This document shows, piece after piece, positions 44,132 to 54,040 of a stretch of 56,972 nt of DNA; the first letter of the stretch is position 1, and every line of letters starts with the position of its first letter. Origin of the DNA: Peribacillus acanthi (GTDB lineage: Bacteria; Bacillota; Bacilli; Bacillales; DSM-1321); assembly GCF_003073175.1 (NCBI RefSeq), contig NZ_QBBX01000010.1, forward strand, positions 88,680-145,651, read 5' to 3'. The notes beneath the pieces are model-generated. The model was not told the origin of the DNA, ran no database searches, and saw nothing but the letters and a program-made list of their open reading frames with translations. The translations under genes were made by a program, and so were the position numbers.

Positions 44132-45739
44132 TTATGATAATTTTTCATAAGCCGGTAATGTTAAGAATTCTGCAAAGTCATTTTGAGATATTAATTGTTG
44201 AAATAATGTAGCTGCTTCTTCAAAGCGTCCTTCATTATAGTTTTCTTTTCCCACTTGTCCGAAGATGATTGAAAGCTCTTCTTCTTGCAATTGATTTACC
44301 AATTCTAATGTAACTTTCCGTCCATCCTCTAGAATCCCTTTAGGGTGGCGAATCCACTGCCAAACTTGGGCTCGAGAAATTTCTGCAGTTGCTGCGTCTT
44401 CCATGAGGTTATGAATCGGCGCTGCCCCTCTCCCATTCAACCACGAAGCGATATATTGAATACCGACGTTAATATTCAAACGAAGTCCTTGTTCAGTGAT
44501 GCTACCAGAAGGGACTTCAATCAAGTCTTCTCTAAAAACTTGAACATCTTCTCTTTTCTTGTGGATTTGATTCGGTGTAGTCATAATTCGATCAAAAACA
44601 GCCTTTGCAGTAGGAACCATGCCTGGATGCGCTACCCAAGTTCCATCATGGCCATCAGTCGCTTCTCGTTCTTTGTCAGCTGTTACCTTTGCAAACGCCT
44701 CTTCATTCGCTTGTTGATTGTTTTTCACTGGAATTTGCGCAGCCATACCACCGATTGCAGGAGCATTTCTTTTATGGCAAGTCTTAATGACCAATAATGA
44801 GTACGCTCTCATAAATGGACTCGTCATTGTCACTTGAGCTCTGTCAGGCAAAATAACTTCTTGTCGGTTTTTAAATTTCTTTAAATAACTAAAAATATAA
44901 TCCCATCTCCCACAATTTAACCCAGCGGAATGTTCCTTAAGTTCGTATAGAATTTCATCCATTTCATAGGATGCTAGAATCGTCTCAAGTAATGAGGTTG
45001 CTTTAATCGTACCTTGAGGTATTCCAAGGCTGTCTTGCGCAAATACAAATACCTCATTCCATAAACGCGCTTCTAAATGGTTCTCCATTTTAGGTAAGTA
45101 AAAGTATGGGCCGCTACCCTTTTCTATTAACGCTTTTGCATTATGAAAGAAAAACAAGCCAAAATCGAACAAACTTGCTGATATCGGCGAACCGTCTAGT
45201 AGTACATGCTTTTCTTCTAGATGCCACCCACGAGGCCTCACTTTTAAAACGGCAGGATTTGAAGAAAGTTCATATTTTTTCCCATTTGGAGCTTCATATT
45301 GGATCGTTCCACGGACAGCGTCACGTAAATTTATTTGACCTTCAATACAGTTATCCCAGGTAGGAGAATTCGCATCCTCAAAATCTGCCATAAATACATT
45401 GGCTCCAGAATTTAAAGCGTTTATCACCATTTTCCGATCAACAGGTCCAGTAATTTCAACTCTTCGGTCCTGTAGATCCTTCGGCAATGGACCCACCGTC
45501 CAATCACTTTCCCGGATATGTTTTGTTTCTGGTATGAAATCAGGATAAATGCCGTTGTCAATTTTTTGTTGAATTTCTTTTCTTCTTTCTAACAGTTCTG
45601 TTCTCTTTTTACCGAATTTTCTTTGAAGATTTTCTACGAAGTGCAAAGCTTGTGGTGTAAGTATTTCTTCATACCCTTGTTTCAAAGGCCCTGTTACTCT
45701 CAGGCCTTTTGCTTCTGTTTTCATGATTCGTAGCCACAT
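44132..45739 (-). CDS. aceB: Malate synthase A
   Basis: The 535-residue enzyme contains [30 protein letters not shown] (Arg binding glyoxylate), [45 protein letters not shown] and a C-terminal helical domain with [23 protein letters not shown] (catalytic Asp of DAATAEI). It condenses glyoxylate with acetyl-CoA to malate. First gene of the aceB-aceA operon. Start ATG 45739 is preferred for an AGGTG site 9 nt upstream; the ATG at 45724 is also possible. Confidence 0.95.
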   Translation of the reverse strand: MWLRIMKTEAKGLRVTGPLKQGYEEILTPQALHFVENLQRKFGKKRTELLERRKEIQQKIDNGIYPDFIPETKHIRESDWTVGPLPKDLQDRRVEITGPVDRKMVINALNSGANVFMADFEDANSPTWDNCIEGQINLRDAVRGTIQYEAPNGKKYELSSNPAVLKVRPRGWHLEEKHVLLDGSPISASLFDFGLFFFHNAKALIEKGSGPYFYLPKMENHLEARLWNEVFVFAQDSLGIPQGTIKATSLLETILASYEMDEILYELKEHSAGLNCGRWDYIFSYLKKFKNRQEVILPDRAQVTMTSPFMRAYSLLVIKTCHKRNAPAIGGMAAQIPVKNNQQANEEAFAKVTADKEREATDGHDGTWVAHPGMVPTAKAVFDRIMTTPNQIHKKREDVQVFREDLIEVPSGSITEQGLRLNINVGIQYIASWLNGRGAAPIHNLMEDAATAEISRAQVWQWIRHPKGILEDGRKVTLELVNQLQEEELSIIFGQVGKENYNEGRFEEAATLFQQLISQNDFAEFLTLPAYEKLS

Positions 45740-45786
45740 CCCTTCAAGCACCTATGTTATAATACAGATTTATTATTCCTGTTCGT

Positions 45787-45816
45787 ATTATATAACAACC
45801 TTTTCAGAAATGTCAC
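45787..45816 (-). promoter_or_regulatory. Probable sigma-A promoter of aceB-aceA
   Basis: On the minus strand GTGACA (45816-45811), an 18-nt spacer and TATAAT (45792-45787) lie 48 nt before the aceB ATG. Confidence 0.6.
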
Positions 45817-46004
45817 CATATTTTTTGAAAATTATAAAATTATTTTAAAAAGGTAATTTCAAGTAAACTTAGCTAATTAAAATCGACAATGATGAAATAA
45901 AAGTAGATTTTTCACTACATTTGCCGAAATTGTTCTAGTTCTGTCACCAGCATAGGAATAAAGGCGTTCTATGGAGAATGTAAAGGTAAAAGGGGGAATG
46001 AGTT

Positions 46005-46526
46005 GTGAATACAAAAACTGTTTCAAGAATCTTAAATGTTTCACCTAAAACGATTCGAAAATGGGTTAAACAACTAAATCTCGACCTAAATAAAAATGAA
46101 CTAGGCCACTTTTTATTTGAAAAAGAAGATGTAGAGGAATTAAAAAGGTTACAACAACAATTGCAAAAAGGGGTTTTATTACAGGATGTGCAAGTAATCA
46201 AGAAGCCGGACAAAGAAACTAGAACGATTAAAAACGAAACTGAAATGATGGAGAAATTTTTATCAAAATTAGATCAAGTCGAAAGGAAACTTGATCAAAA
46301 AGCTGACGCTGTTGTTTCTTATCAATTATTACAGCATCGCCGTGAAATCGAAGAATTGCATGAGGAAATCACACGATTGAACCATCGAATTGTAGCACTA
46401 GAAAAAAATCAAAGACCTTCCATTCCAATAGATCCGTTACCTTTTCTCGACCACAAGATTGTGACAAATAGAAAAAATAAGACCAAGATAAAGAATTTAC
46501 TGACCATGCTTTTTACTATGAAATGA
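46005..46526 (+). CDS. racA: RacA-type chromosome-anchoring protein
   Basis: The 173-residue protein starts with a MerR-like helix-turn-helix (MNTKTVSRILNVSPKTIRKWVKQL) followed by LDLNKNELGHFLFEKEDVEEL, which matches B. subtilis RacA. A coiled coil covers about 78-130 (KLDQVERKLDQ to LEKNQ), and a basic tail ends the protein. RacA binds the origin region and DivIVA, fixing chromosomes to the cell poles at the start of sporulation. The start is GTG at 46005 with an AGGGGGAA site upstream. A hairpin follows at 46594-46609. It supports an endospore-forming host. Confidence 0.87.
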   Translation: MNTKTVSRILNVSPKTIRKWVKQLNLDLNKNELGHFLFEKEDVEELKRLQQQLQKGVLLQDVQVIKKPDKETRTIKNETEMMEKFLSKLDQVERKLDQKADAVVSYQLLQHRREIEELHEEITRLNHRIVALEKNQRPSIPIDPLPFLDHKIVTNRKNKTKIKNLLTMLFTMK

Positions 46527-46592
46527 ACTACTCTAAAACTATAATCGCAAACGATTTGTCCTAACCAGCTATCAAATAAAATTTTGACTCGA

Positions 46593-46616
46593 GGGATCAT
46601 TACGGATCCTTTTTCT
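46593..46616 (+). terminator. Terminator after racA
   Basis: The short arms ggatc (46594-46598) and gatcc (46605-46609) pair, followed by five T. The remaining about 190 nt to 46810 hold nothing I can identify. Confidence 0.6.
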
Positions 46617-46810
46617 TTTGTTTAAGGAAGTTTTAAGATTGATCCGTTCATTATGTACGGGATTCAAGCAAGATGGATGAGGTAGTGGACTTGGCAAAAC
46701 CTGCGTTCATCCAGCATTTCCAAGTCTATCGTAACATTGCTTGGGAAGTTAGATTGTATAATAAACCATGAAAAAAGCGCTCCATTGAGCGCAAGGACTA
46801 AATATTTTCT

Positions 46811-47458
46811 CTAGTAAAAATCACTTCCGCTTACTCTAGATACAGCCTTCCGGAATTTTGTCCATCTCGGTGGAAAGTGATTGCTGCCGGTCTTTATTTC
46901 ACAATGGGTATCATATTCTATCCTGACACTCCAATGGGTGCCATCCTGAGCATAGATAAAATACTCCTCAGCCCAATTGATGAAATCACATTTATACAAT
47001 TCGGATTTAAACCATTCCATCTCTTCATGCGATAAGGAACGGAATCGGTCAAACTTTTCTAAATCCCTCACTAGACCATCGACGTCCATTTCAACCGTCC
47101 CATTTTCTAAATCAATTTTCACATTGAAGTAAAGTCCTGGAAAGCCACCAACTTCCGCATGAATCACTTTGATCTTATCGTAAGGCTTCTTGCCCCGGTA
47201 CTTTTTCCATGTGTGACCACAATTTAGACAATGGTATTTGGCATTACCGACAGTGAATGTATCTAAATAGTTCAACCTATTTTCGTTCAATTGTTCTTCA
47301 TCAATTTTCGGTAGTTCAGGAATGATGTCATACGTGTTTTGCTGCTGGCATTTTGGACAAGTTGGTGAAATTCTTCTAACGGTGTTCAAATTTAACTCAC
47401 TCTCCATAACAACGATTATTTCTTTTAGTAAATTAATTATTAATTCAAACCTGTACAT
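46811..47458 (-). CDS. Zinc-ribbon protein of unknown function
   Basis: The 215-residue protein carries four Cys in a split ribbon, CPKC (about 34-37) and CLNC (about 77-80) with HTWKKY after it. The C-terminal part (about 95-210) is rich in aromatic and acidic residues (SLSHEEMEWFKSELYKCDFINWAEEY) with no known motif. I do not recognise it. No good ribosome site lies before the ATG at 47458; the ATG at 47407, which starts MESELNLNTV, is an equal choice. It marks the left edge of the AT-rich accessory part of the window. Confidence 0.6.
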   Translation of the reverse strand: MYRFELIINLLKEIIVVMESELNLNTVRRISPTCPKCQQQNTYDIIPELPKIDEEQLNENRLNYLDTFTVGNAKYHCLNCGHTWKKYRGKKPYDKIKVIHAEVGGFPGLYFNVKIDLENGTVEMDVDGLVRDLEKFDRFRSLSHEEMEWFKSELYKCDFINWAEEYFIYAQDGTHWSVRIEYDTHCEIKTGSNHFPPRWTKFRKAVSRVSGSDFY

Positions 47459-47536
47459 CCAACTACATTTAGTTATGATCCGGTTCTTTGTAACCTATCT
47501 AAATTCGAAAAAACAAAAAAGAGGCATTATCCCCCT

Positions 47537-48484
47537 TCACTCACCAATGACCATTTGTGCTATCTTTACAGTCTGTAGTTCTTTTTGAACTTTGTTTATT
47601 GATGTAATACTACTTTTGGATCGTTGCGCTAATTCATTAGGTAGCTTTTGAATCTTCTCTATAGATGCATCTAAATCCTTATCTAAACTTTCTTTTATAA
47701 TTACAGAACTGCCTTTATTTTCTTTCCAAAACTGAATTGCATTTAGCGTATTTTTCCCCATTTCCTGTGCTGAATTAATAAGGGACCTCGTTTTATTTAC
47801 TGTAATCAAAACACTTGAAGATAGTTCAAAAACTTTATGAGCTTCTTTAGTTGTATTCCTTAAATCTTCAATCTGATAAATCAAGTTTGAGTTTAACTCT
47901 TGTTCAATCTGAAATAACAGTTCAATGCTTTTTTCTTTTTGATATTCTTCGAATAATAAACTTAACTTTTGATGAGAATCACTCATCTCTTTTTGAACAA
48001 CTGTTAAGTTCTCCAAACCCATTAATATACTATCAATTTCATTAAATTGAATCTGTGCAAATTCAAATTTAGTACTTATGCTATCTACAATAGGAATATT
48101 AACTAAAGTGCTGACTCCTTGAACAACGTTATTTGTTGAGTCAAATTTGCCTATTGCATCCCTTATAGGATCTAAATTTCCCTTTAGCCACTCAACATTT
48201 TCAACTAATAAATTTATATCCTGATTATATTGATCTAGATTACTAATGATTTTAGGTAGTTCGGTTTCTATTACTTTTAAAGAATGATTTCTAGCTTCAT
48301 TTACTTGGTTGTTCACAGAATTTATCTCTGGTGTGTCTCTAACACTATTATTGACAGCTATTTGACTAGCCATATATCCGAATGCACCTGAAACTAGTAT
48401 TGATGAAATAATGGTGATAGGAAACATATACCTTTGAAATACGTGTTTCTGATTAGAAACAACCCTCTCCTTCTTCACTTCCAT
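47537..48484 (-). CDS. Membrane-anchored coiled-coil protein
   Basis: The 315-residue protein has one TM segment (about 20-41, MFPITIISSILVSGAFGYMA) and a long extracytoplasmic helical region of Glu/Asn/Gln/Ile heptads to the end. The layout recalls the sensor half of chemoreceptors or a scaffold, but no HAMP or signalling domain is present. An AAGGAGG site lies upstream of the ATG at 48484; the alternative start at 48547 is less well placed. I do not recognise a family. Confidence 0.6.
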   Translation of the reverse strand: MEVKKERVVSNQKHVFQRYMFPITIISSILVSGAFGYMASQIAVNNSVRDTPEINSVNNQVNEARNHSLKVIETELPKIISNLDQYNQDINLLVENVEWLKGNLDPIRDAIGKFDSTNNVVQGVSTLVNIPIVDSISTKFEFAQIQFNEIDSILMGLENLTVVQKEMSDSHQKLSLLFEEYQKEKSIELLFQIEQELNSNLIYQIEDLRNTTKEAHKVFELSSSVLITVNKTRSLINSAQEMGKNTLNAIQFWKENKGSSVIIKESLDKDLDASIEKIQKLPNELAQRSKSSITSINKVQKELQTVKIAQMVIGE

Positions 48485-48923
48485 ATGCGGCACCTTCCTC
48501 CTTAACAAAGGGAATTCTTTGTAGTTATTACCAACGCTGACCCGCACCTAAAACTTTCTAATAAACCGTATTCTGAATGTCCAATTATCAATCTTATTTA
48601 TTATACAACGTTTTTCTTTAAAATTTTTTGTCATAATTTAACATACTAGCGAATCATTCAACTAGCTAGTAAAAATAAATTCAAACGTTTTCAACGAAGA
48701 TTTGATACAACATAGAGGATATGAAGAAGAAAATCTTACTAGAAACTAATGATCTAAATGAACATTGTTTAACTGGAGATTAATCTTTGCAACATCAACT
48801 GACACAAAATTGATAAAAAAATACATATTGAAGATTGATACCATAACGCTGAGGCAATTAGATCATAATCTAGTATTAAATCATATTCCCTCAAAATCAA
48901 AAATTAAGCGTGGAGGTATCTTT
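48485..48923. other. Gene-free AT-rich stretch
   Basis: No frame of convincing length, RNA gene or clear repeat is visible. It lies between divergent small units and so should contain their promoters; a TATAAT on the minus strand near 48600 is the only minus-10 candidate, without a well-spaced minus-35. Confidence 0.5.
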
Positions 48924-49160
48924 ATGAAAATCAGATCAATAAGAAAATGTGTTGAACTAGAGGTTTTTGAGATTTATGTAGAAGGATATTATATTACTAT
49001 TGAAGTATTTAATCGAAGCAATGATTTCGTGGGATTTGCAATGACTACATATCCAAAGTACGCTTGTTTTACCGGAGTAGGCTTTCATATAAATAAAATA
49101 GAATGTGCTATTGCTGCTTATCAAGATTTTCAAACGCAGATAAATGAAAACATACACTAA
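48924..49160 (+). CDS. Small hypothetical protein
   Basis: The 78-residue protein has GTGGAGG 6-7 nt before the ATG, good evidence that it is translated. It begins MKIRSIRKCVELEVFEIYVEGYY, is rich in beta-forming residues and has three Cys but no ribbon pattern. No membrane segment is present. No family is recognised. A stem of gagagtcagcac/gtgttgactctc lies about 40 nt after the stop (49201-49231). Confidence 0.5.
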   Translation: MKIRSIRKCVELEVFEIYVEGYYITIEVFNRSNDFVGFAMTTYPKYACFTGVGFHINKIECAIAAYQDFQTQINENIH

Positions 49161-49836
49161 AATCGCGTTAGTGTGGTTTAGAAAATTAATTGAAAAGTTT
49201 GAGAGTCAGCACATAAGTGTTGACTCTCATTAGAGAATAATTTACTTTCCCCTAAAACGATAAAACTTCTTTCCAAACATCATAGAGAACAGTAGACTTA
49301 AAAACTATGTCTACCTATAATCGATACTGGACACTTATATTGTAAAAAAGTAAAGAAATCTGAGAATCAGAACGAATTCTCTTATTGTAATAAAACACAA
49401 AATTGTCCATTTGGTAGAGACGATTCTTTAGTTTTGTCCACGTGTGGTACCTGGTACTGATTTTGCACCTATCTAAGAGTAATAAATAGAATGAACAGGG
49501 GATTTTTCACCCTGCTCTCAAAAATTAAAGGCTGGCTTAATACTTTTTAATTCAACCTTTCAAGCCACTCTTTTTCTAGCACAACTCAACTCTCTGCTTT
49601 TCCACTATTTGTGATACAGTCCATTTTTCCCTTTTATTTTATGTATTGTTTGGAATTGGAATCGTCTCTATTTTTATTCATTAACATGTTTCCACACTCT
49701 AAGTGTGTGGACTGTAATTGACAACACAAGGAGATGTTGGTGGGTTTATCAGCAAATCCAATTAGGAAACCTTACTAAAAGGAACGATTTAACTGAATGA
49801 GAAAGAAGGGCTTTACAATAATTATGAAAAGTTTAT
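49161..49836. other. Gene-free stretch with several hairpins
   Basis: The stretch holds an imperfect 12-bp hairpin (49201-49231), a stem tccacac-tctaagt-gtgtgga (49691-49711) and a GGTACCTGGTAC-like inverted segment near 49446-49457. I see no frame with support. It may hold decayed genes of the accessory region. Confidence 0.4.
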
Positions 49837-50889
49837 TTATTTGTTGTCATCGTGAAGGAATTCTAGATCTTTTGGAACCAAATTGTACTTCCTTAGTTTC
49901 TGATAAATTTCATCGTTTTTTTTCGGGTTGGAGTAAACTTCTTCAAATAATTTCAAATCAACATTACCTTTTTCAGAAAGGTACTTCTTTTCAACCAACT
50001 TATCAGTGATATAATTCCTTACCTCTACGTAACTATCGTATGCTGCTTGAGCCTCATCATTAGTAACAAAGTACTTTCCACTGTGAACTATTTCGTTTCT
50101 GATTTTATATAAGTGTTTATACCATTTATAAACCACTGGATGTTTAAAGAAGTCGAGCTTCTCCCCTAATTTTTTTGAGAGGTGTTGTTCAATCAAGTTC
50201 CTAAATGCAATATTTTTCTTTTGTTCAATTTCTTTTTCTATCTCTTTCTGTGGCCTATTCTGCCTTTGCCCATCAATTTTAACAATTAACCGCATTGTGT
50301 TTCTAATGAAAATCTCAAAGGATGTTTGTAACTCAATGATTGCAGAAAGAAAGTTCTCAGTTTCTATGGAGTGTTTTGCGTTTGAATAAAAACGGTCAAC
50401 CAACGCAACTTCGGGATATTTTTGCCAAGTCACCATCATCTTTTGTGCTAACTGTAGTTTTTTTGAGGGTAAAATTTCACTTTCTTTGAATAATTTCATT
50501 GGAGAGGTTATATATAAATAAGTTTTACCATCTACTTCAATATGGAGGTAATCAGGCAAGTCATACACAGTGATATCTTTAACAAAATTAAGATCAAGTG
50601 TGAAGCGTATCGAAGTCAAAAAGTCATTAACATAGCCTAAACAATTATAAATTATTCCTCTCAATAGATTTTCCACATCTGATGGTACATCTTTATCATC
50701 ATAAAGGTATGTTACCTTCAATTGAGTATTGTTGATATCATCAAAATTTTTCTTGTCCTCCGAGAGATATAAATGATAATCCTCTAGTTCAATACTAAAA
50801 TATTTATTATTTTCATACCTTGAAACAATTTTAAGTCCTTCTTTAAAAGGCAGTTTAAATGATAAAGGAATATATATTATAGCTTCTAT
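49837..50889 (-). CDS. ApeA-like HEPN-domain protein with unclear start
   Basis: The C-terminal half (about residues 165-300 of the longest frame) is a HEPN domain: TENFLSAIIELQTSFEIFIRNT, then the RN-x3-H motif in YKIRNEIVHSGK, followed by DEAQAAYDSYVEVRNYI. HEPN domains with this motif are metal-independent ribonucleases in abortive-infection systems, and the layout recalls ApeA. The frame is open up to the TAA of the preceding gene and has no ATG, GTG or TTG until TTG 50721, which has no ribosome site and would cut the beta-rich N-terminal part. The coordinate 50889 is a provisional ATA at the right distance from an AGAGGGTG stretch. It follows the nuclease gene directly on the same strand. 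Confidence 0.65.
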   Translation of the reverse strand: MEAIIYIPLSFKLPFKEGLKIVSRYENNKYFSIELEDYHLYLSEDKKNFDDINNTQLKVTYLYDDKDVPSDVENLLRGIIYNCLGYVNDFLTSIRFTLDLNFVKDITVYDLPDYLHIEVDGKTYLYITSPMKLFKESEILPSKKLQLAQKMMVTWQKYPEVALVDRFYSNAKHSIETENFLSAIIELQTSFEIFIRNTMRLIVKIDGQRQNRPQKEIEKEIEQKKNIAFRNLIEQHLSKKLGEKLDFFKHPVVYKWYKHLYKIRNEIVHSGKYFVTNDEAQAAYDSYVEVRNYITDKLVEKKYLSEKGNVDLKLFEEVYSNPKKNDEIYQKLRKYNLVPKDLEFLHDDNK

Positions 50890-50904
50890 AACAAATGCAC
50901 CCTC

Positions 50905-52017
50905 TTAAATGTTATTCTCTTTAAGCTTATTAAGTAACACCGCTTTGCTAATCGGCTCATTATAATGCCATTCAATTATTTTAACATCTGCATTTTTAGC
51001 TTTTTCCCTTTTCAGGCCATCTAAATACTGCCTATGTTTAAAGGCTTCCTCACCACCAAAAAAATCTACTGGTTGGTAGTGAATAATTCCTTGATACTCT
51101 ATCCCCACCCTCAAAGAAGGAATATAAATATCTAGACTTTGCCGTTCTAACCAGCTATCGTAATATTGAAAAATTGCGTCATCAAAATTACTTTTGACCA
51201 ACTTGAACAGAGCCATTTCGGATTTCCATTTAGTCGATATTTCCCCACTTTCTACTAGATTACTATAGAGAAGTTCTAATTCTTTCTTGTGCTTATCACG
51301 AATCAATTCTACTTTCTTTTCATAAGCTTCCGTTCTTCTCTTTGAACCAGGGATTGAAGAATAGAACTCATCAATCCTCATATTAACTTTAAGGTATTCC
51401 ATTTGCATCCCATACATATATTGAAAACGCAAGTAATGCCCTAAATCATTACCAGTAGAAAAATTGTGCTTCTCCATTAATACCTTGGCAACTTTTTTTG
51501 CAGCAATATTTCTATGTTCATTTGTGTCTCTTCTGAGATGGCAACCCAAAAAATGAATTAATTCATCGCATCCTTCAGGCATATAACTTCTTTCACCTTT
51601 GTTTTTACATAATGTGATTATTGTATCTAAGCTAATACCATAAATTGCATAACCCGCTATACCTTCATTTAGACTCCAAGTCGAAATTAAATTATTTAAT
51701 ATAATAATGTCGTCTAATTGATCTTCTGTAAAAATGGCTAAATGATTTATAGTTTCATCATCATCTAAATGGTTTTTTAGGATTGTGTGATAAGCTGCTC
51801 TTTTCGCAATCTCTTTTGCTAGGAAATACTTCTTTTGCGGAGTTTCATAAAAATACATTTTATACAATGGCCCTTCTATCTTTGGGGTAAAAGAAATATA
51901 TCGAGCAGTTGAAAATTTAAAAGGAGAAACACCCCTGCGTTCAAAATCCTCTAAAACTCTATTTTTTTCGATATTCTTCATTTCAATTAACCTTTTTATC
52001 TTAAAATCATTCTTCAT
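50905..52017 (-). CDS. Putative PD-(D/E)XK-like nuclease
   Basis: The 370-residue protein has an N-terminal helical part without recognised motifs and a C-terminal restriction-endonuclease-like domain (about 270-365). Seen there are a Glu in WKSEMALFKLV, Asp in QSLDIYIPSLRVGIEYQGI, Glu and Gln of the EYQG strand, the HYQPVDFFGGEEAF block, an RxxxDxxKxxxA helix and IEWHYNEPI at the end; this is the pattern of Vsr/DUF559-like nucleases. No partner methylase is nearby, so it is more likely an anti-phage effector than a classical restriction enzyme. TTGGAG precedes the ATG, which overlaps a short upstream frame by ATGA. Confidence 0.65.
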   Translation of the reverse strand: MKNDFKIKRLIEMKNIEKNRVLEDFERRGVSPFKFSTARYISFTPKIEGPLYKMYFYETPQKKYFLAKEIAKRAAYHTILKNHLDDDETINHLAIFTEDQLDDIIILNNLISTWSLNEGIAGYAIYGISLDTIITLCKNKGERSYMPEGCDELIHFLGCHLRRDTNEHRNIAAKKVAKVLMEKHNFSTGNDLGHYLRFQYMYGMQMEYLKVNMRIDEFYSSIPGSKRRTEAYEKKVELIRDKHKKELELLYSNLVESGEISTKWKSEMALFKLVKSNFDDAIFQYYDSWLERQSLDIYIPSLRVGIEYQGIIHYQPVDFFGGEEAFKHRQYLDGLKREKAKNADVKIIEWHYNEPISKAVLLNKLKENNI

Positions 52018-52187
52018 TTAGCTCCAACTTCCAATCTAGCATTATAATTAAATATAGGTGATATTTCCCCGGTCCAACTAATTTTAAAATCTTTTTTCGA
52101 AATACTATATAAAACCCGAATCAACTCATTAATTTCCCCAGACTTGATAAGTTTAATATGATATTTATATCTTTTCTTTTCACGTTT
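52014..52187 (-). pseudogene. Short frame coupled to the nuclease gene, possibly a decayed first gene
   Basis: A 57-codon frame without an ATG runs from 52187 to TGA 52014 and overlaps the nuclease start as ATGA. It reads IKLIKSGEINELIRVLYSIS and ISWTGEISPIFNYN, which looks like real protein. Further upstream a 22-codon frame from GTG 52276 ends at TAA 52208 and continues past it in the same frame (NRFDPYENVKR). Together they suggest a small gene broken by a stop and a frameshift. A TATAAT near 52305 could be the promoter. The frame is too short to name. Confidence 0.4.
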
Positions 52188-52276
52188 TCATATGGATCAA
52201 AACGGTTTTACTTTTGGCTCAAGTTATTTAATATTTCAAGGTCATTCTTATTATCAACCTTTACGGATTTTTCCAC

Positions 52277-52976
52277 GTTGAATTTTTCTATTAATATTAT
52301 ACCTAATTAAATCAGAATATTGTTAAAATTCCTTAATTAAGCTCAATTGAAAATTAGAAAGCCATTTTAGAGGTTGTATATACCTATTGGTGGCAAATCA
52401 GAACAACTGTTAAGCTTAATTAAATATACTTAAAATGCCACCCTTGCTCGGTCAGCAGATTAGGGTGGCATTGTTCATCGGTGACATACCAATGGACTTT
52501 TTTCAGTCAAACTATATTATATGTAATTTATCTAGTTTTTATTCAAATTAATATTAGACCTATATTTTAACCATTACGATAGGTGATTTTTTTGAAAATC
52601 GGATTTAGGATTTCATCTATTTCAATCTCACTAATAATGAAAGAATGCTCAAAAGAGTGGCTTATGGAATGTACAGATTGTAAAGTTTTTAGGCATTACA
52701 ATTCTTTTCCACTTATCGATCTCAAAAGAGATTTTAGCTTGTATATTCCTTCGATTAAATCTTGAATACTGGAAAAACACTATTAAAAAAGACTCAAGGA
52801 TATCCAAAATATTATCAACCAAAGCTTTTGGACCAATTGAATCTAAGGTTATTTCAAAACGCACTTTAGTCGGGACAAAATATGGTAAAATAAGCCTAAT
52901 GAGATAATCGAGTTAGAAATTTAATTAAACTTCTCCTTTTCCTTATATTTTTGATTAAATGGAAGGTGGTTCAATT
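52277..52976. other. Gene-free stretch before the CBASS locus
   Basis: A 10-bp stem atgccaccct/agggtggcat (52433-52475) is present, with a T-run only on the minus strand. Short frames on both strands (for example 52583-52765 plus and 52649-52864 minus) overlap each other and have no homology or good start. The promoter of the first cyclase gene must lie in the last 150 nt; TAAAAT near 52882 is a weak candidate. Confidence 0.45.
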
Positions 52977-53852
52977 ATGACAATACCAGTAGATCAACTC
53001 AAGATGTGGGCGGTTAAGGGCAGCAATAAGATATCAAGTCCAGCCCATAATAAGTTAAGAGCGGTAGTATCCAATCCGGATTATTCGATATTATCACAAA
53101 AAAAGGTTAAATTTACAACAATGCTACAAGGCTCTTATGTCAATTTTACCGGTATTAAGGATAATAGTGATGTTGATTTAGTTATAAAATTATCCAATTA
53201 CATAAAAAGTAACATTGATCTAACTCCAATGTATGAAAATATTAATACACCACCCTATACTTTCCCTACCTTTAAAGAAGATTTATTTAAAACTCTAATA
53301 AATTTTTACGGTAAAGATAAAGTATTAGTAGATTCAAAATCAATAAAAGTAAATATCGAAGAGGATTTTTGGGCTGATGTAGTGCCAGCATTTCAATATT
53401 ACAATTGTAAATTTATTGATACTGAACTTAAAGTAATTAAAGGAATTTATTTAGAAACGGAAAATGGAGAACCAATAATAAATTATCCAAATCAACATCA
53501 AGCAAATGGACAAAGAAAAAGTAATGAGACTAACGAAGTTTCAAGAGTTATGGTACGAGTTTTCAAAAATGCAAAGACGTATTTAGTACAAAATCAAATA
53601 ATCGATAAAAAAGTAGCTCCTTCTTATTTTATTGAAAATCTTATTTATAATGTCCCTAATGAATACTTTACTAATAATTTGCAAGAAACCTTTTTAAATA
53701 TACTAAATTACCTTAACCTAGCAAATTTAGAAACTTTCAAGTGTCAAAATGAACACGATTATATATTCGGAGACAAAGTTTGGCATTGGAATACTAAAGA
53801 TGCTCATACTTTTATTAAGGCTGTATTAGAGTTATGGGAATCTTGGCGATAA
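52977..53852 (+). CDS. CBASS cyclic-oligonucleotide synthase (CD-NTase), first copy
   Basis: The 291-residue nucleotidyltransferase has the pol-beta-type active site: Gly52-Ser53 in LQGSYVNFTG, Asp65 and Asp67 in NSDVDLV, and the third acidic residue Asp134 in FWADVVPAF. The C-terminal helical domain contains MVRVFKNAKTYL and APSYFIENLIYNVPN, where the OAS-like fold closes over the nucleotides. CD-NTases make cyclic di- or trinucleotides after phage sensing. GGAAGGTGG lies before ATG 52977. All catalytic residues are present. It is followed after 188 nt by a homologous second copy. The product nucleotide cannot be read from sequence. Confidence 0.85.
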   Translation: MTIPVDQLKMWAVKGSNKISSPAHNKLRAVVSNPDYSILSQKKVKFTTMLQGSYVNFTGIKDNSDVDLVIKLSNYIKSNIDLTPMYENINTPPYTFPTFKEDLFKTLINFYGKDKVLVDSKSIKVNIEEDFWADVVPAFQYYNCKFIDTELKVIKGIYLETENGEPIINYPNQHQANGQRKSNETNEVSRVMVRVFKNAKTYLVQNQIIDKKVAPSYFIENLIYNVPNEYFTNNLQETFLNILNYLNLANLETFKCQNEHDYIFGDKVWHWNTKDAHTFIKAVLELWESWR

Positions 53853-54040
53853 AAGAATTGTAAAAACTGTTTAAAATTAATTATAGAGTGAGTGATATGA
53901 AGGAAAATCTAACTCGTTAAGTAAGAATTTAATCTACAAAATAAGATATATATTTTTACATTTTAATACATTATCTGCATATTCCTTACAATACTTGTAT
54001 AATAAGAGTAGCAGATAAATTTGCAAGGAGCGTGTCAAAT

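Noticed and set aside
52583-52765. Small plus-strand frame of 60 codons (TTG start)
   Set aside because: A weak AGGTG site exists, but the sequence shows no conserved feature and a minus-strand frame overlaps it; support is too thin.
52649-52864. Small minus-strand frame of 71 codons
   Set aside because: No ribosome site and no recognisable domain; overlaps the plus-strand frame.
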